Assembly (NCBI GenBank): GCA_936450465.1
Contig: OW388293.1
Location: 43,668,982 to 43,732,981, forward strand
Length of the DNA stretch: 64,000 nucleotides
Source: Gibbula magus
Taxonomy: Eukaryota; Mollusca; Gastropoda; Trochida; Trochidae
Direction: 5' to 3'
The notes under the pieces are model-generated. The model was not told the origin of the DNA. It made no database searches and saw only the letters and a program-made list of their open reading frames with translations. The position numbers were made by a program, and so were the translations under genes. Of this stretch, positions 1-11,813 are shown piece by piece; position 1 is the stretch's first letter; each line of letters begins with the position of its first letter.

Positions 1-740
1 GTGAGATACAGACCCCCTTGCCCATGGGTAGGCCGATGGGAAAGTTCGCCCATGGGCCGGCCCATGGGCGAGAGGTTGTTAAAATTTGAGTTACACAAAA
101 ATTATTTTATAATTTTTAATAATGGGTCTAGCAGTAACATATTTTAGGTATTTGTGAACTCCCCCCATGCAAAGGAAATTATTTTTCCCATGGGCGAGAT
201 TTCCCATGGGCGAGACTTCGCCCATGGGCCAGGTTTCCCATGGGCGGATTTCCCATGGGCCAATGTTGACTTTGGCAAACATATAATGGTTGTGAAATGT
301 TGACTTTGAAAAAAAATGTTTGTGAAATGTTGACTTTGGAAAAAATAGAATGTTTGTGAAATGTTGACTTTGGAAATATTGACTTTTAAAATATTTATTG
401 ATTTTGGTGGAAGTGTTACTTTGATAAAATAAGGACTTGTTGATTTTAATACATATTTTGAGTTATATGAATGGTTGAAATGTTGTGTAGTTTAAGTTTA
501 ACTTATATAAAATGTTAACTTTGGTGACTTTGAAAAAGATATTTTGAATTTAGTGAAATGTTGACTTTAATCACATATTTACTTTGATGAAATGTTGACT
601 TTTAAAAGATATTTTGAGTTAAGCGAATTGTTGACTTATGTTGACTTTGGAAATATGTATTGACTTTGACGAAGTTTGCATATATCATGAAATATTAATA
701 TTTCTATTCTATTGACTTTGGTTTAGTTTGAAATGTTGAC
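1..740 (+). repeat. left terminal inverted repeat arm
   Basis: Positions 21-259 carry eight exact CCCATGGG octamers (21, 49, 61, 187, 203, 221, 237, 252) plus one decayed copy. Each octamer is its own reverse complement. From about 276 to 740 the arm becomes a degenerate tandem of TGTTGACTTTGG-like units spaced by A/T-rich stretches. The short reading frame at 91-282 (minus) is a by-product of this repeat and not a gene. Confidence 0.7.
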
Positions 741-1318
741 TGTTATATTAGTTTATTTACACAAGAAATACCTACAACGGGTTGTTAGTCAACGGTATGT
801 GAATCAATTAACATAATTGAATATACATGAGTGTCAATGACACGCTAATGAATAATGATACGCTAGTAAAGTAAATATATGTATAAACGTTTATATCAAG
901 TACACACACATTGTGTTAAGTGTAATTCAGCGTCGTGTAAAGTACTTACGCAATAAAGAATAAAATTTTTTATTTGTAATTGTAATTCACTTTCATTTCT
1001 GAGGAATTAGCAAAATCTGCTAGCTGTACACTTGGAGTAATTATATAAATAGAAACTTTTAGGGGTATGTCTTTTGGTGTTTTCCTGCTTCTCTTTAACG
1101 TTCTCACCTAAATACTCAGAGTTAATTATGCTTTGGCACTTTCTTACCTCGAAATAGAGTGTAAATATGACATTACAATCTTATGCTTATGTTATTTTAC
1201 TTTCTGGTTATTGATGTCATATTTATTGTGAAACAGGGATGTGATAAAAGGTAACATATATTTCATACAATGTGTACATGCATCCGACTGCATGACTAAG
1301 TCTTTTGTTTAATGTAAG

Positions 1319-1319
<1 letters not shown>
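741..1319. other. interior of large element, no gene seen
   Basis: A/T-rich unique-looking sequence with no coding signal, RNA gene or clear repeat. Confidence 0.5.
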
Positions 1320-1408
<89 letters not shown>

Positions 1409-1418
1409 ATATATATTA
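1320..1418. repeat. (TA)n microsatellite
   Basis: Near-perfect TA dinucleotide run of about 95 bases, ending in TATG interruptions. The frames through it are artefacts. Confidence 0.95.
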
Positions 1419-1540
1419 AAGCAATGTATATGTACCGTTAAAACAATATTATGTAATCGCCGTATCTTGACTTGTATCGAGCACCTTCATAGTTCCCGGG
1501 CCATAAACTGTGCGTAGAATGTAGACATCTCTGCTCTCTG

Positions 1541-1710
1541 TACTAAGTTTTGTACAACTCATTAGTACAACCTATTCTCAGCTACGGAGCGGCAATATGG
1601 GGGCTTTATGTACATAAAGAAATTAATACTGTTCAAAATCGAGCCTATCGGTTTTTTCTTGGAGCTAACAGTACATCTTCAAATATCGCCACTAGAGGTG
1701 ATATGGGTAT
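1541..1710 (+). pseudogene. LINE reverse transcriptase C-terminal fragment
   Basis: The plus-strand reading around 1550-1705 gives the pattern YNSLVQPILSYGAAIWG followed by VQNRAYRFFLG and a GDMG motif. This is the region just downstream of the reverse transcriptase core in non-LTR retrotransposons of the Jockey/CR1 type. Only about 55 codons survive; the reading frame then runs into a microsatellite. It is a dead fragment inside the large inverted-repeat element. Confidence 0.65.
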
Positions 1711-1714
1711 ATGG

Positions 1715-1716
<2 letters not shown>

Positions 1717-1745
<29 letters not shown>

Positions 1746-1768
1746 GTGTGTGTGTGTGTGTGTTTGTT

Positions 1769-1799
<31 letters not shown>

Positions 1800-1850
1800 G
1801 TATGTATGTATGTCTGTATGTATCTGATATTTGTGTATCTATTTATGTGA
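1717..1850. repeat. (TATG)n/(TG)n compound microsatellite
   Basis: TATG tetranucleotides, then TG dinucleotides, then TATG again, directly abutting the LINE fragment. Confidence 0.9.
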
Positions 1851-2107
1851 GTGTGTAAGAGATGACATGATTGAGTATGATCGGATGAGCGAGCCATTAT
1901 TGTGAGTGAACGACAGTATGTGAAGAAGTGTGCCGTGTGATGTGGTTGCGCGTCTGTTTACTGTAGAAAGTGTTTATCTGTTTATAATAAAATTTATTTA
2001 TTAATATTGTATTATTGTGATATTAAATGGCCGGGTGCTTTTTTATACTTTAAAGTATGTATATATTGTATGTTATTGTAACTTGAAGCACAAGACACTT
2101 TAACAAA

Positions 2108-2275
<168 letters not shown>

Positions 2276-2461
2276 GCGTAATCGCAGTGACCGGTTAGTT
2301 GTGTAATAGCTCGCCCATCCGTTAATTAGCGTTGATCCGAATGAATACACACTCAGTATGTCTACCACAGATGTCGTCAACACGTAATCATATGGTCTAA
2401 TACCTTGAGAATCCATTTCCTGTTTATTGTTCCAATATTCCAATGTTCAGGTGGAATGTAC

Positions 2462-2492
2462 CTGATGAAGGAATGAGTATGTAGTCCGAAAC
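2462..2492 (+). ncRNA. hammerhead-ribozyme-like core, probably Penelope-type element remnant
   Basis: CTGATGA at 2462-2468 and GAAAC at 2488-2492 are the two conserved core boxes of a hammerhead ribozyme. The bases between can fold as a weak stem II (GGA with TCC plus a T-A pair across one mismatch). Hammerheads are known in Penelope-like retroelements. A second copy of the same segment lies at 44466-44496 with a better stem but a broken core. Stems I and III were not resolved, so activity is not claimed. Confidence 0.35.
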
Positions 2493-2499
2493 TTCGTGC

Positions 2500-4998
2500 A
2501 TTTTCACATTAAAGAAGTTGTTATTCAGAAAATCTTCCTGTTCTTATGTATACCACTTCTAAATGTCCTTCAAAGACCTAAATCTATGCAGTTAAATCAG
2601 TATCATATATCAAATATTTCGTATTGTGTAATGATAGTAATGGGAACTGTTTACGTACCGATGAATCCCATTGTGACATTATCATAATGACTCTTAAAAT
2701 GGTACTTTGAGCAATGGTCAGTATAGTTAAACTAACACCAACGATAATGTTTGCAGTTTTATAATCACCCATTGAAAGAGGTCGGGGTTGGGGAGTTGAA
2801 GTGGAAATTACTACTGCAAATGCAATACACACAGCGGCTTCTGATTTGTGAAGTTGAATTTGGCCGGAATCCGTCAAATGTTCAAAACTTGATTGTGCTG
2901 ACCAGTAGACTCACGCTTGAGTGATTTTGTGCTCCTGGTTGAATCAGAGAGTGGCAGAGATGATATGTGCTCTGTTCTGGTGTCAATGTTGCATTTATCA
3001 TTATAAATGCTGTTGGAATGACACGGTTTGTTAATTAAAAGAATGAGGCGGTACGGCTACTAATATAATTGCAGACAGACAGACAGACAGACAGATAGTT
3101 TATTTAAGTCTCACAAAATTACAGACAATGTACACACACATAAAATATGTTTTAAAATGCAATGAGCCACTCTATGTAAAGAGTTATGAGAGACTATTAT
3201 TATTTAATCTTGCCTTGGTACTATTCAAAATTTCAAAATTTGCCTCCACCCTTTTCGACCGTGGCATCAAAATTATCCTCCTTTGGAATCATTCGAAACT
3301 TTATTAATGGTCCTTGCGACCCGAGTGAGAGAACAGCTCCGCTGAAAATCGCTCGTTAAATCTCTGTACTCATCATCATCAACTATTATTATTGCAGGCA
3401 CTCTCTGCTTCCTTTACTTAGCCCAACTGATAAAGTAATTTACATAATGCAAAATGATAAGCTCAGTAAATCTTAAGTCGCTACTATTAGTAAAATGTTT
3501 TCAACATATATTGAGTTTATATATATGAAGTATCGTTTTGAATAGACGTTTCAACAGTATTCTCTTCTATAAAATATTCACTTTAATGAAACGTTGACTC
3601 TTGAAATATTATGACTTTTTTAAGTTGAACACTAATGTCTGGCTAAAGGCGAGTGTTTCAAATAGTTCCGGTAAGTGTAAGTGCTATTGCCCACAATACA
3701 TCGGTCACCATCACTGATTATTTATACACAACTGATTGCAGGTACAGCTATATAAAGATATAGAACAATTGCAATATAGCCATGCAAATGCGGTTTAAGT
3801 GATATATCAGACTTTTGTTTTGACTCTCAGAATACCCTACTGTTGAACAAGCGTCCACTCGGTATTACGTAACATGAGTATTCGGTCAACTCATTAAGGC
3901 CGACAGGTAATTAATTACCGGTACAATGCCTCTGACCCCTGTGTGACGAGAACGCCAATATATATACAAATGTAGTAAGATTTCGATAGAGTGACCACAT
4001 TAGCACTTATATGTTTCCGATCTGTGTGCATTACACTGCAAATTCATCTCCGATCAGATGACATTCTCGACCAGGAACTAATAGCGCTAGTTATTGAGAA
4101 TGTAAATGTAACAAATGTAAATTATGTAACTTTGAGATAATGAATTTATTTTGTTACAACAGTTATAATATGCCTAAGATTATCATGTAGGAATTGCTGA
4201 CTTTTAAGAGATTGACTTTGGTGACTGGAAACTATTTATTGGCTTATGTACTTATATAATGAAGGAAACATGTTTCTGAATCCATCTTAATGTGTGACGT
4301 CTTTGCCTTTCTCATAGGTTTAACACTTTCAACTGGACATCAAAGGCTGATTGTATCAATTATGTGCAAACCCATGGATATCACAACTAGGCTGATGGTG
4401 GTGCATTATATGTGAGACCCAAAAAAATCGTCACAGCTTTGACAGTTATTAACTAGTTATAGACCTCTCATGTGTATCAGATGCATACTGAAATATTGAA
4501 TAAACATCACATATCATTATACATATTCCAAGCAAAAGACATGGAGTGATTTTGACAAATGAAGTAACAAAATTAATTTAATGCGATAATCTAATGATTT
4601 TAACGGTCTTAAAGTGTGCTGTGTATTAGAAAGTCCCTGGTCTTACATAATGTGCATGAGAGGACGTCACCCTTCACTGGCCATGGGAATTCGCTAGTTG
4701 ATGTAATTACAGGTGGCGGGAATGAACATTAACTAATAATCATGTACCCACCCTCACTTAATTATTTGTGTATCTCCCACCAGACTATTAGGGGTGGCCA
4801 ACATTCGTTCAAATGTTCTTATAGATCTAACGCACAGTATTACATAACATGCGATATTAGAAAGGCAGTAATAATAATAACACTCATATATGATTATCGT
4901 ATTGTGTTCTGTATAAATCAAACAGAAAACACATGCATAGGCTGTTGGAAAAAGTTATTTAGAAGCTCCAAATGTAAGGTGGTTATGTATGATGTCAT
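2500..4998. other. noncoding interior of the large element
   Basis: No gene is recognisable. There is a short GACA tetranucleotide run near 3073-3097. The rest is A/T-rich sequence, with scattered GTTGACTTT-like units (for example near 3590 and 4195) that echo the terminal arms. Confidence 0.5.
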
Positions 4999-5477
4999 TT
5001 AAAGGTGCATCAATTGTGTTTCATAAATTTTTATTTGGCTTTAATACAAATTCACTCAGCTTGCATATTCATCCCCAGTCGCCAAACATGTCATAATTAC
5101 TAGTTTCCAATTAAAAGTAACATCATTATGCATGTGCAGAAACTACACGTCCTATTTACATGCACATGCAGTAGTTATATGACTTGTCGAACATTTTTTA
5201 TCAACCCAAGTTTGTTATTTTGTCTGGTTTAAATAAGATTCCAAAACTACGTTTGACTCATTGGCGCGAGCCAGACGAGGTGCATTGTCCGGTTTTCGAT
5301 CAGAAATCGATACTTTTACCTTCATATTGTCAATATACTAAGTCGAGTATCATCAAAATGGTAGTTTTCAGTAACAGTTTGTACTTCTCGATAAAATAAG
5401 ATAATTTATAACGTTTGTCATATTTGACCCCCCCCCCCCCCCCCCCCCCCCCAACAACACAATGGATGTACTTTTAA
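4999..5477 (+). mobile_element. TTAA-flanked MITE, family A
   Basis: The element is bounded by TTAA at 4999-5002 and 5474-5477. The inner ends begin AGGTGCATCAATTGTGTT and end AACACAATGGATGTACTT, an imperfect inverted repeat. Relatives lie at 23776-24675 (full length, interrupted by a SINE) and 41579-41983 (truncated, opposite orientation). No transposase is encoded. TTAA targets are typical of piggyBac and Kolobok transposons; which superfamily drives this one is unknown. It carries a 25-base C run at 5428-5452, where the 23776 copy has only CCCCC. Confidence 0.7.
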
Positions 5478-7269
5478 ACCGCTGCCTTTGAAATCTGTCA
5501 ACTGCAACAGTGAAATTTTCACAGAAATATTGACATAATAAATAAAATATCTGTCAATTCTTGACAAATACCATGTTCACTTCATCTCGGTATTGTATGA
5601 TAACTTGAAAAGATAATGCTTTCAAATCATGTATTGCAATATGAATACGAAATACAAACGTGTAGCAAGCAATGTTTATGTAACTACATGGACATTTAGA
5701 TATTATCACACTTCCAACAACCGTACCAAAATATTTGAAACATAATAAATGTTGTTAACCGTTAAATATCATAAACAAAGTCATGACATCTGCCTGTCTA
5801 TTTTACTTGAATCTCAAACTTGTAGCAAACCTATTAAACTATTACCACGCTGTATTAACGCTTACATTATGCAACATTGTCAACTTAAAATTAAAAACAA
5901 AAAACATGTAAATTGTTCATTAAGCTCTCAAATAAAATTTGAAATGAACCAGTATGTATGCTGTGCAGTACTATAGTATCTAATTACCATCACTAGTCAT
6001 CCAATGAGGAGCCAAGTCGCGCTCTTAACGAGCTAAATGGAATATGATATACTGGGTATACTGGGATAAGTGTGTATTGCAAAGGGGCAGTTTGTTTGGG
6101 TATTACCATAAACCAATTAAAAAATATGTATATATTCGTATTGTCGCCAATACTGTTATTTCAATCGGAGTATTTTGACACGTGTGTAGTTGACTCAGAG
6201 ATACACACACGTGGTCACTAGGATGTTCAGGAGATACGGTTCACTGACTTGATGGTTAAACACTCAGGAATTATTCTGAGATTTTAGAAAAGAGTGGTAT
6301 ATTCATTTTGGATTATTTTCATTTGAATGCAAACCGGAGAGTATATTGTGGAAACGTCTGGTTAAAAACTGACTTCATATCTATAAACTTAATATATATT
6401 TTTTTAGGGGAAGGACACTTGTGTGAAAAGGCTTTTCATACAAAATACCCGTCAAAATCGTAAGATGTCTTTGATAATCCCTGTATCGTAGCGGCCGAAA
6501 GAGAGAAAGCGGCCGAAATTGTAAACAAATGAAATTATTAAGAACTTAATATAGACTTTTCATGTACCCCCTTCACTGCTGTCAACAGACTAACAGTGAG
6601 TGGGTCATCTCAATATCTAAATTGGAGACTAATTGCAAGAGTTCGAATTAATTAAAATTTGTAGGGTACTGGCGAATTTGAAAACGCCAAAAATGAGAAC
6701 ATTCTGAATTCATTACATCATTACATTTCTAAAAGTAAAACGTTTCGCTGATTATTGATACAAACGAATAATGAATATATTAGATCAGTGTTCATAATAT
6801 TTGCGAAGTAATCCCTTGTTCAAAAGAGGAAATGAAGTATTTTGACGCTAGGAACAACTGAGCACTACCATACATGCAAGAATGTATATACGTATGTATG
6901 TTCTGTGCTATTCAATGATTAAAACTGCTCGAAATAGAATCAAACAAGTGAGGTAAGTAATGGACTGTTTTATTTTCGTAATTTACAACAATGGGTTAGT
7001 TGATCGAATAGACATGTTACGCAATACCACGGTACGCTCGTTACATAGACATGGTGTTCTGATACACACAAATGCACAGGTCTAATATCATATATCTGTA
7101 ACCTGCACTTGGTTGTGTATAAATCATCAGTCTCGATGACTGGTGTATTGTGGGCAACAGCGTAGTCAAAAAATCTAATACTTACTGTTTGAAACGCGCT
7201 CCTTAAGCCATACCATAGTGTTTTCAAAATCTTATTAAACTCAAACTTCAACATCGCCAATAAATATTT
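5478..7269. other. noncoding interior of the large element
   Basis: No coding exon, RNA gene or clear repeat was recognised. The frames present are short and A/T-biased. Confidence 0.5.
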
Positions 7270-8715
7270 CAAAGTAAAACTATGTCACTAAAGTCAATCG
7301 TTTAGAAGTCAACAATTCACTAAACTCAAAATATCTTCTCAAAGTCAATAAGTCACCACGTTAACATATAATTAAAGATAAACTTTAAGTCAACCAATAG
7401 TTCCAAAGTCAACATGTCATCAAACTCGATATATCTTTTCAAAGTCAACATTTCACCAAAGTCAATATTTTATTAAAGTAAAACTTCCACAAAAGTCAAC
7501 CAATATTTCCGTAGTCAACATTTCACCATCATTATAATTTTTTCAAAGTCAACATTTCACCAAAGTGGCATCAATTCCAAAATCACCATTTCACCAAGCT
7601 CAATATATATAATCAAAGTCAACATTTCAAACTTCACCAAAGTGAATAAAATGGAATAAATATGGAATTAATATTTCATGATATAAGCATACTTCACCAA
7701 AGTCAATAAATTAACATAACATAATTAATGTAAGTCAATATTATTTCGCTTAACTCAAACTATCTTTTATAAGTCAACATTTCATCAAAATCAATGTGTG
7801 ATCAAAGTCAATATTTCATAAAATTCAAAGTCAACATGTCACCCAAGTTAACATTTTATCAAAGTAACACTTTCACCAATTTCAATAAATATTTCCAAAG
7901 TAAACATTTCAAAAAACATTATTTTCCCCCCAAAGTCAACATTCACAAACATTATATGTTTGCATAGTCAACATTGGCCCATTATTGGAAATAAAGCCAA
8001 TGGGAAATCCGGCCCATGGTCGAGGTCAACATATGTGATTAAAGTCAAGATGTAAATATGTGATTAAAGTCAGCATTTCACTAAATTCAAAATATTTTTT
8101 TCAAAGTCAACATGTCACCAAAGTTAACATTTTATATAAGTTAAACTTAAACTACACAACATTTCACTAAAATGAATATTTCATAAGTCAACCATTCATA
8201 TAACTCAAAATATGTATTAAAATCAACAAGTCCATATTTTATCAAAGTAACACTTCCACCAAAATCAATAAATATTTTAAAAGTCAATATTTCCAAAGTC
8301 AACATTTCACAAACATTCTATTTTTTCCAAAGTCAACATTTCACAAACATTTTTTTTTCAAAGTCAACATTTCACAAACATTTTTTTTTCAAAGTCAACA
8401 TTTCACAAACATTATATGTTTGCCAAAGTCAACATTGGCCCATGGGAAATCCGCCCATGGGCAACCTGGCCCATGGGCGAAGTCTCGCCCATGGGAAATC
8501 TCGCCCATGGGAAAAAAAATTTCCTTTGCATTGGGGGAGTTCACAAATACCTAAAATATGTTACTGCTAGACCCATTATTAAAAATTATAAAATAATTTT
8601 TGTGTAACTCAAATTTTAACAACCTCTCGCCCATGGGCCGGCCCATGAGCAGGCCAGGCCCATGGGCGAACTTTCCCATGGGCCTACCCATGGGCAAGGG
8701 GGTCTGTATCTCACG
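7270..8715 (-). repeat. right terminal inverted repeat arm
   Basis: A degenerate array of CAAAGTCAACATTTCAC-like units runs from about 7270 to 8430, then CCCATGGG octamers from 8439 to 8694. The arm is roughly twice as long as the left arm. A decayed internal CCCATGG cluster near 7977-8030 suggests that the terminus was duplicated within this arm. Confidence 0.7.
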
Positions 8716-9385
8716 TACGGTGCGGGGTAGAAAGTTGGAATTTTCGTCAATATCTTAGTTAAAGTATAAAAATAGGTTTTTGATAGAATTTGAACTTCTC
8801 ACTTATGTTATTTACGTTGGTCAATTATGGAATCTCGGGTTTCCATAATAAAATCGGGTCGCCTTTAATTTCAAAGTACAAATGGAGAAATAGCAAATGC
8901 TCAAGGACACTATTCACAAAAAAGACATTATGTAGTTACATGTTTTACCAAAAATATAATCGAAACTGGCACGTTACGTTGTTTATATAACATTACATTC
9001 CTGTAACTATTAGGGGGTGTCAAACATTTTTACCATGAGTATATCTCTTTACAGAATAAATCTTCATCACAGATGTTCAAACTCGAATGTTTGTCTCTGT
9101 TGAAAAGTTGGGTTTAATTTCTTCAGGCCCCTCTGTGTATGATAGTTAACAAAGGTCTCCTATATCTCTATCACATCATCAACGGTTTCAACAACATTGG
9201 CATTATGGTAGTGTCAACTATTTCCGCAAATAATTTTTTGTGATTTCACTTTTTTAAATTTTTACAATTTTTGGGGTGGTGTATGGGTTTGGGTATAGTT
9301 TCTTGATGCCGAATGTCACAAAGTGTAACAAACTACAGTATTTCTATGATGTAGTATTTGTATTTTACTGTATGGTATTTTGTAA
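8716..9385. other. no gene seen
   Basis: A/T-rich sequence between the large element and the LINE remnant; no feature could be supported. Confidence 0.4.
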
Positions 9386-10663
9386 TATTTCCAAGGCTTT
9401 TGACAGAGTATGGCACAAGGGTTTATTGCACAAATTAGAACATTATGGTATTCGCGGTGGCATTCTGAATTGGTTAACGGATTATCTATCCGATAGACGA
9501 CAACGTGTATGTATCAACGGTGCATTATCAAAAGAACTACATGTTACTGCAGGGGTTCCCCAGGGATCTGTCCTTGGCCCATTTATTATTCCTTGTGTAT
9601 ATCAATGGGCTAACAAATGGTTGGTTAACTTTAACCCCAATAAGACTAAATTTAGCCATAGTAATAGTCATCAAGTACCTAGATTAGTATTCAATAATGA
9701 TCAACTGGAAAATGTACATCAACATAAACATCTTGGCCTCATCTTCTCGGACAATACTAAATAGTCCAATCATGTTGATCTTGCCATAGAAAAGGCTTCA
9801 AAACTAATCTCTTCTCTACGTGTGTTAAAGTAAGTTTTGAATAGAAGTATATTTTATCACGTATGTATGAAATGTATATTCGACCCATTTTAGAATATGC
9901 TTCTGAGGTCTGGGATAACTGTTCGGATGTTTTGTGTGACAAACTTGAAAAGGTCCAACTTGAAGCTGCAAGAATAGTAACTGGCTTACCAAAGTTTGCT
10001 TCAAGAGATAGCTTATACAAAGAAACTGGTTGGTTGCCTTTAAAAATTAGACGTGGAAATAAGAAACTTTGTACTTTTTACAAAATTATTAATATACAAG
10101 CTCCAGATTATCTGATTAGTTTACTTCCACCAGTCACTGAAACTATTTCTCATTACAACTTGCGTAACAAATCAAATTTATCTATTCCAAAATTTCGAAC
10201 TGCAGTCCTTCAAAAGTCTTTTATTTATGACTGTGCTTATCTATGAAATAATCTTTCCTCGAAAATAAGATGTTCAAATTCATTATCGTCATTTAAAGCA
10301 AAATTATCTGAAAAAGAATTAAAATCCCAAAATATTTTCTATTCGGCGATAGGAAGATGAACATTATACACAGTAAGTTAAGAAATTCTTGTAGTTCCCT
10401 AAACGGTGATCTGTATCGCGTCAATTTATCTGAAAGTAAATCTTGCATTTGTGGTGCTTTAGTTGAAGATGTTTATCATTTCTTCTTGAGATGTCCAAGA
10501 CATGCTGATTTCCGTTTAGAATTAAAGCAAAGATTTTATAATTTAAAGGCAGAATTTGATCTTAATACACTCCTGTATGGAAATCCAAATCTTCCACAAA
10601 CAGTCAATGAAAACATATTTCACCATGTTCATACATTCACTGGAAAGAGTCAACGGTTCAATT
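9386..10663 (+). pseudogene. decayed non-LTR retrotransposon (LINE) reverse transcriptase and C-terminus
   Basis: From about 9386 the reading ISKAFDRVWH, then GVPQGSVLGP, is the conserved palm region of a LINE reverse transcriptase. The next segment changes frame (LVYINGL), and the reading jumps directly to NPNKTK, so the catalytic F/YADD motif is missing. Further downstream, in other frames, follow IRPILEYASEVWDN and PKFASRDSLYKETGWLPL. A final segment at 10357-10665 has the CxC...HFFLRCPRH zinc-finger-like motif seen near the C-terminus of such elements. It is 5' truncated, frameshifted and internally deleted, hence dead. Confidence 0.85.
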
Positions 10664-11012
10664 AATACATAAATACTAATGTACGTATTTACCATATTCA
10701 AAGTGCATTTTGTCATAAGAATAACATTTCCAATTGTGTGTTGTCTTAATAATGTATATTACATGTTTACCCACTTCGTCACTTGTAGATTTCTTACTCT
10801 CTCTTGTGTTATGTATTTTAGCCTTGTCAAATAGTTGTTAATTACGTGGAGAGGGCTTCTATAAGTTTCACAACTTGTGCCCAATCCATTTCTTAAATGA
10901 ATAAAATATGTTTTAAATCAATATGATGTAAATGCACCGTCTCTCTCGAATATCAAATTTACAGATTGATATGAGTCCGAACTTGCGAAATTTGAGTCGT
11001 GTTATGTTCTCA

Positions 11013-11177
11013 GGTGAGATAACTTGTCAAGTCAGGAGACGACCAGCACAACCGGACAACCTTCAAGCCTTAGAACATTGTCTAAATGATCATGATATCA
11101 TCCGGCGGTTGACGTCATCGATGCGACAGCGGGCACTGGCAAGCATTGATGCCCAAGGTGGACATTCTCGGTATTGA
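11013..11177 (+). pseudogene. Tc1/mariner transposase C-terminal fragment
   Basis: The reading CQVRRRPAQPDNLQAL, then IIRRLTSSMRQRA and a final AQGGHSRY followed by a stop, matches the end of Tc1-like transposases (typically RRxP...IxRLxxSMRRRxxAVIxAxGGHTRY). The catalytic DDE region is absent. The insertion is a relic with no flanking inverted repeats recognised. Confidence 0.7.
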
Positions 11178-11614
11178 ACACGTGTCCAAGGACTTTTCCA
11201 TTACTTACAAACTCATTTTCAGCATATACAGCTTGACAGCAATATTGAGAATTATTAATATTATTTTACCCCATGTGTCTGTGTACCTCTGTTGGGCATT
11301 CAGTTTCTGTGTTGTTGAAAGGGATGTGTGCATACATTTAATATGTAATATTATATATAAAACGCCACTCTACTGATATATACAGATTTTAAGTCTCTAT
11401 CTTCATCTGTTTTTCTTTCATGCTTCTTCAAAACCTTTGTATACTTTCTTTTCAGCATGGGTTTAGGTATGGAGAGACGGAGCGAATAACACATCTTCCA
11501 TCAGCTTTACGTCGACGGAGTGATTTCAAAGATCTTAATTAGCAATTGACTGTAATATGCCCTATGGATATGTCTGATGTAGGTACATAATAAACTTTTT
11601 TCGTTTTTTCTTCT

Positions 11615-11813
11615 TCTCTAATTTGGTCTTCTTTATTTATCAGCATGTTTATGACCAACTGTTTTCACAAAATAAAATAAAAACATAATTATTTCCAGGA
11701 AAACGCATTAAACGAGGAAAAGTTTATCTTACGTTTCCTATATTAAAGGTCCGATAAAATAACAGAGGTTAGGATCGGAAATCTGAAGGGAATAACCTCT
11801 GTGAGAAGAGAAT
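11615..11813 (-). mobile_element. right-end fragment of the hairpin-TIR MITE family
   Basis: The segment from about 11615 resembles 42040-42325 (ATTTGGTC..CTTTATTTAT, then the GTTTATGA..A region). It ends with the family terminus: ACAGAGGTTAGGATCGG, a short loop, TAACCTCTGTG and AGAAGAGAAT. The opposite terminus is missing, so this is a truncated copy. Confidence 0.6.

Noticed and set aside
91..282. 63-codon frame also found at 8416-8607
   Set aside because: The identical frames are explained by the terminal inverted repeats; the composition reflects CCCATGGG units and not a protein.
2584..2877. 97-codon minus-strand frame with hydrophobic segments
   Set aside because: No recognised family, no splice-linked neighbours, and it lies inside a mobile element; insufficient evidence for a gene.
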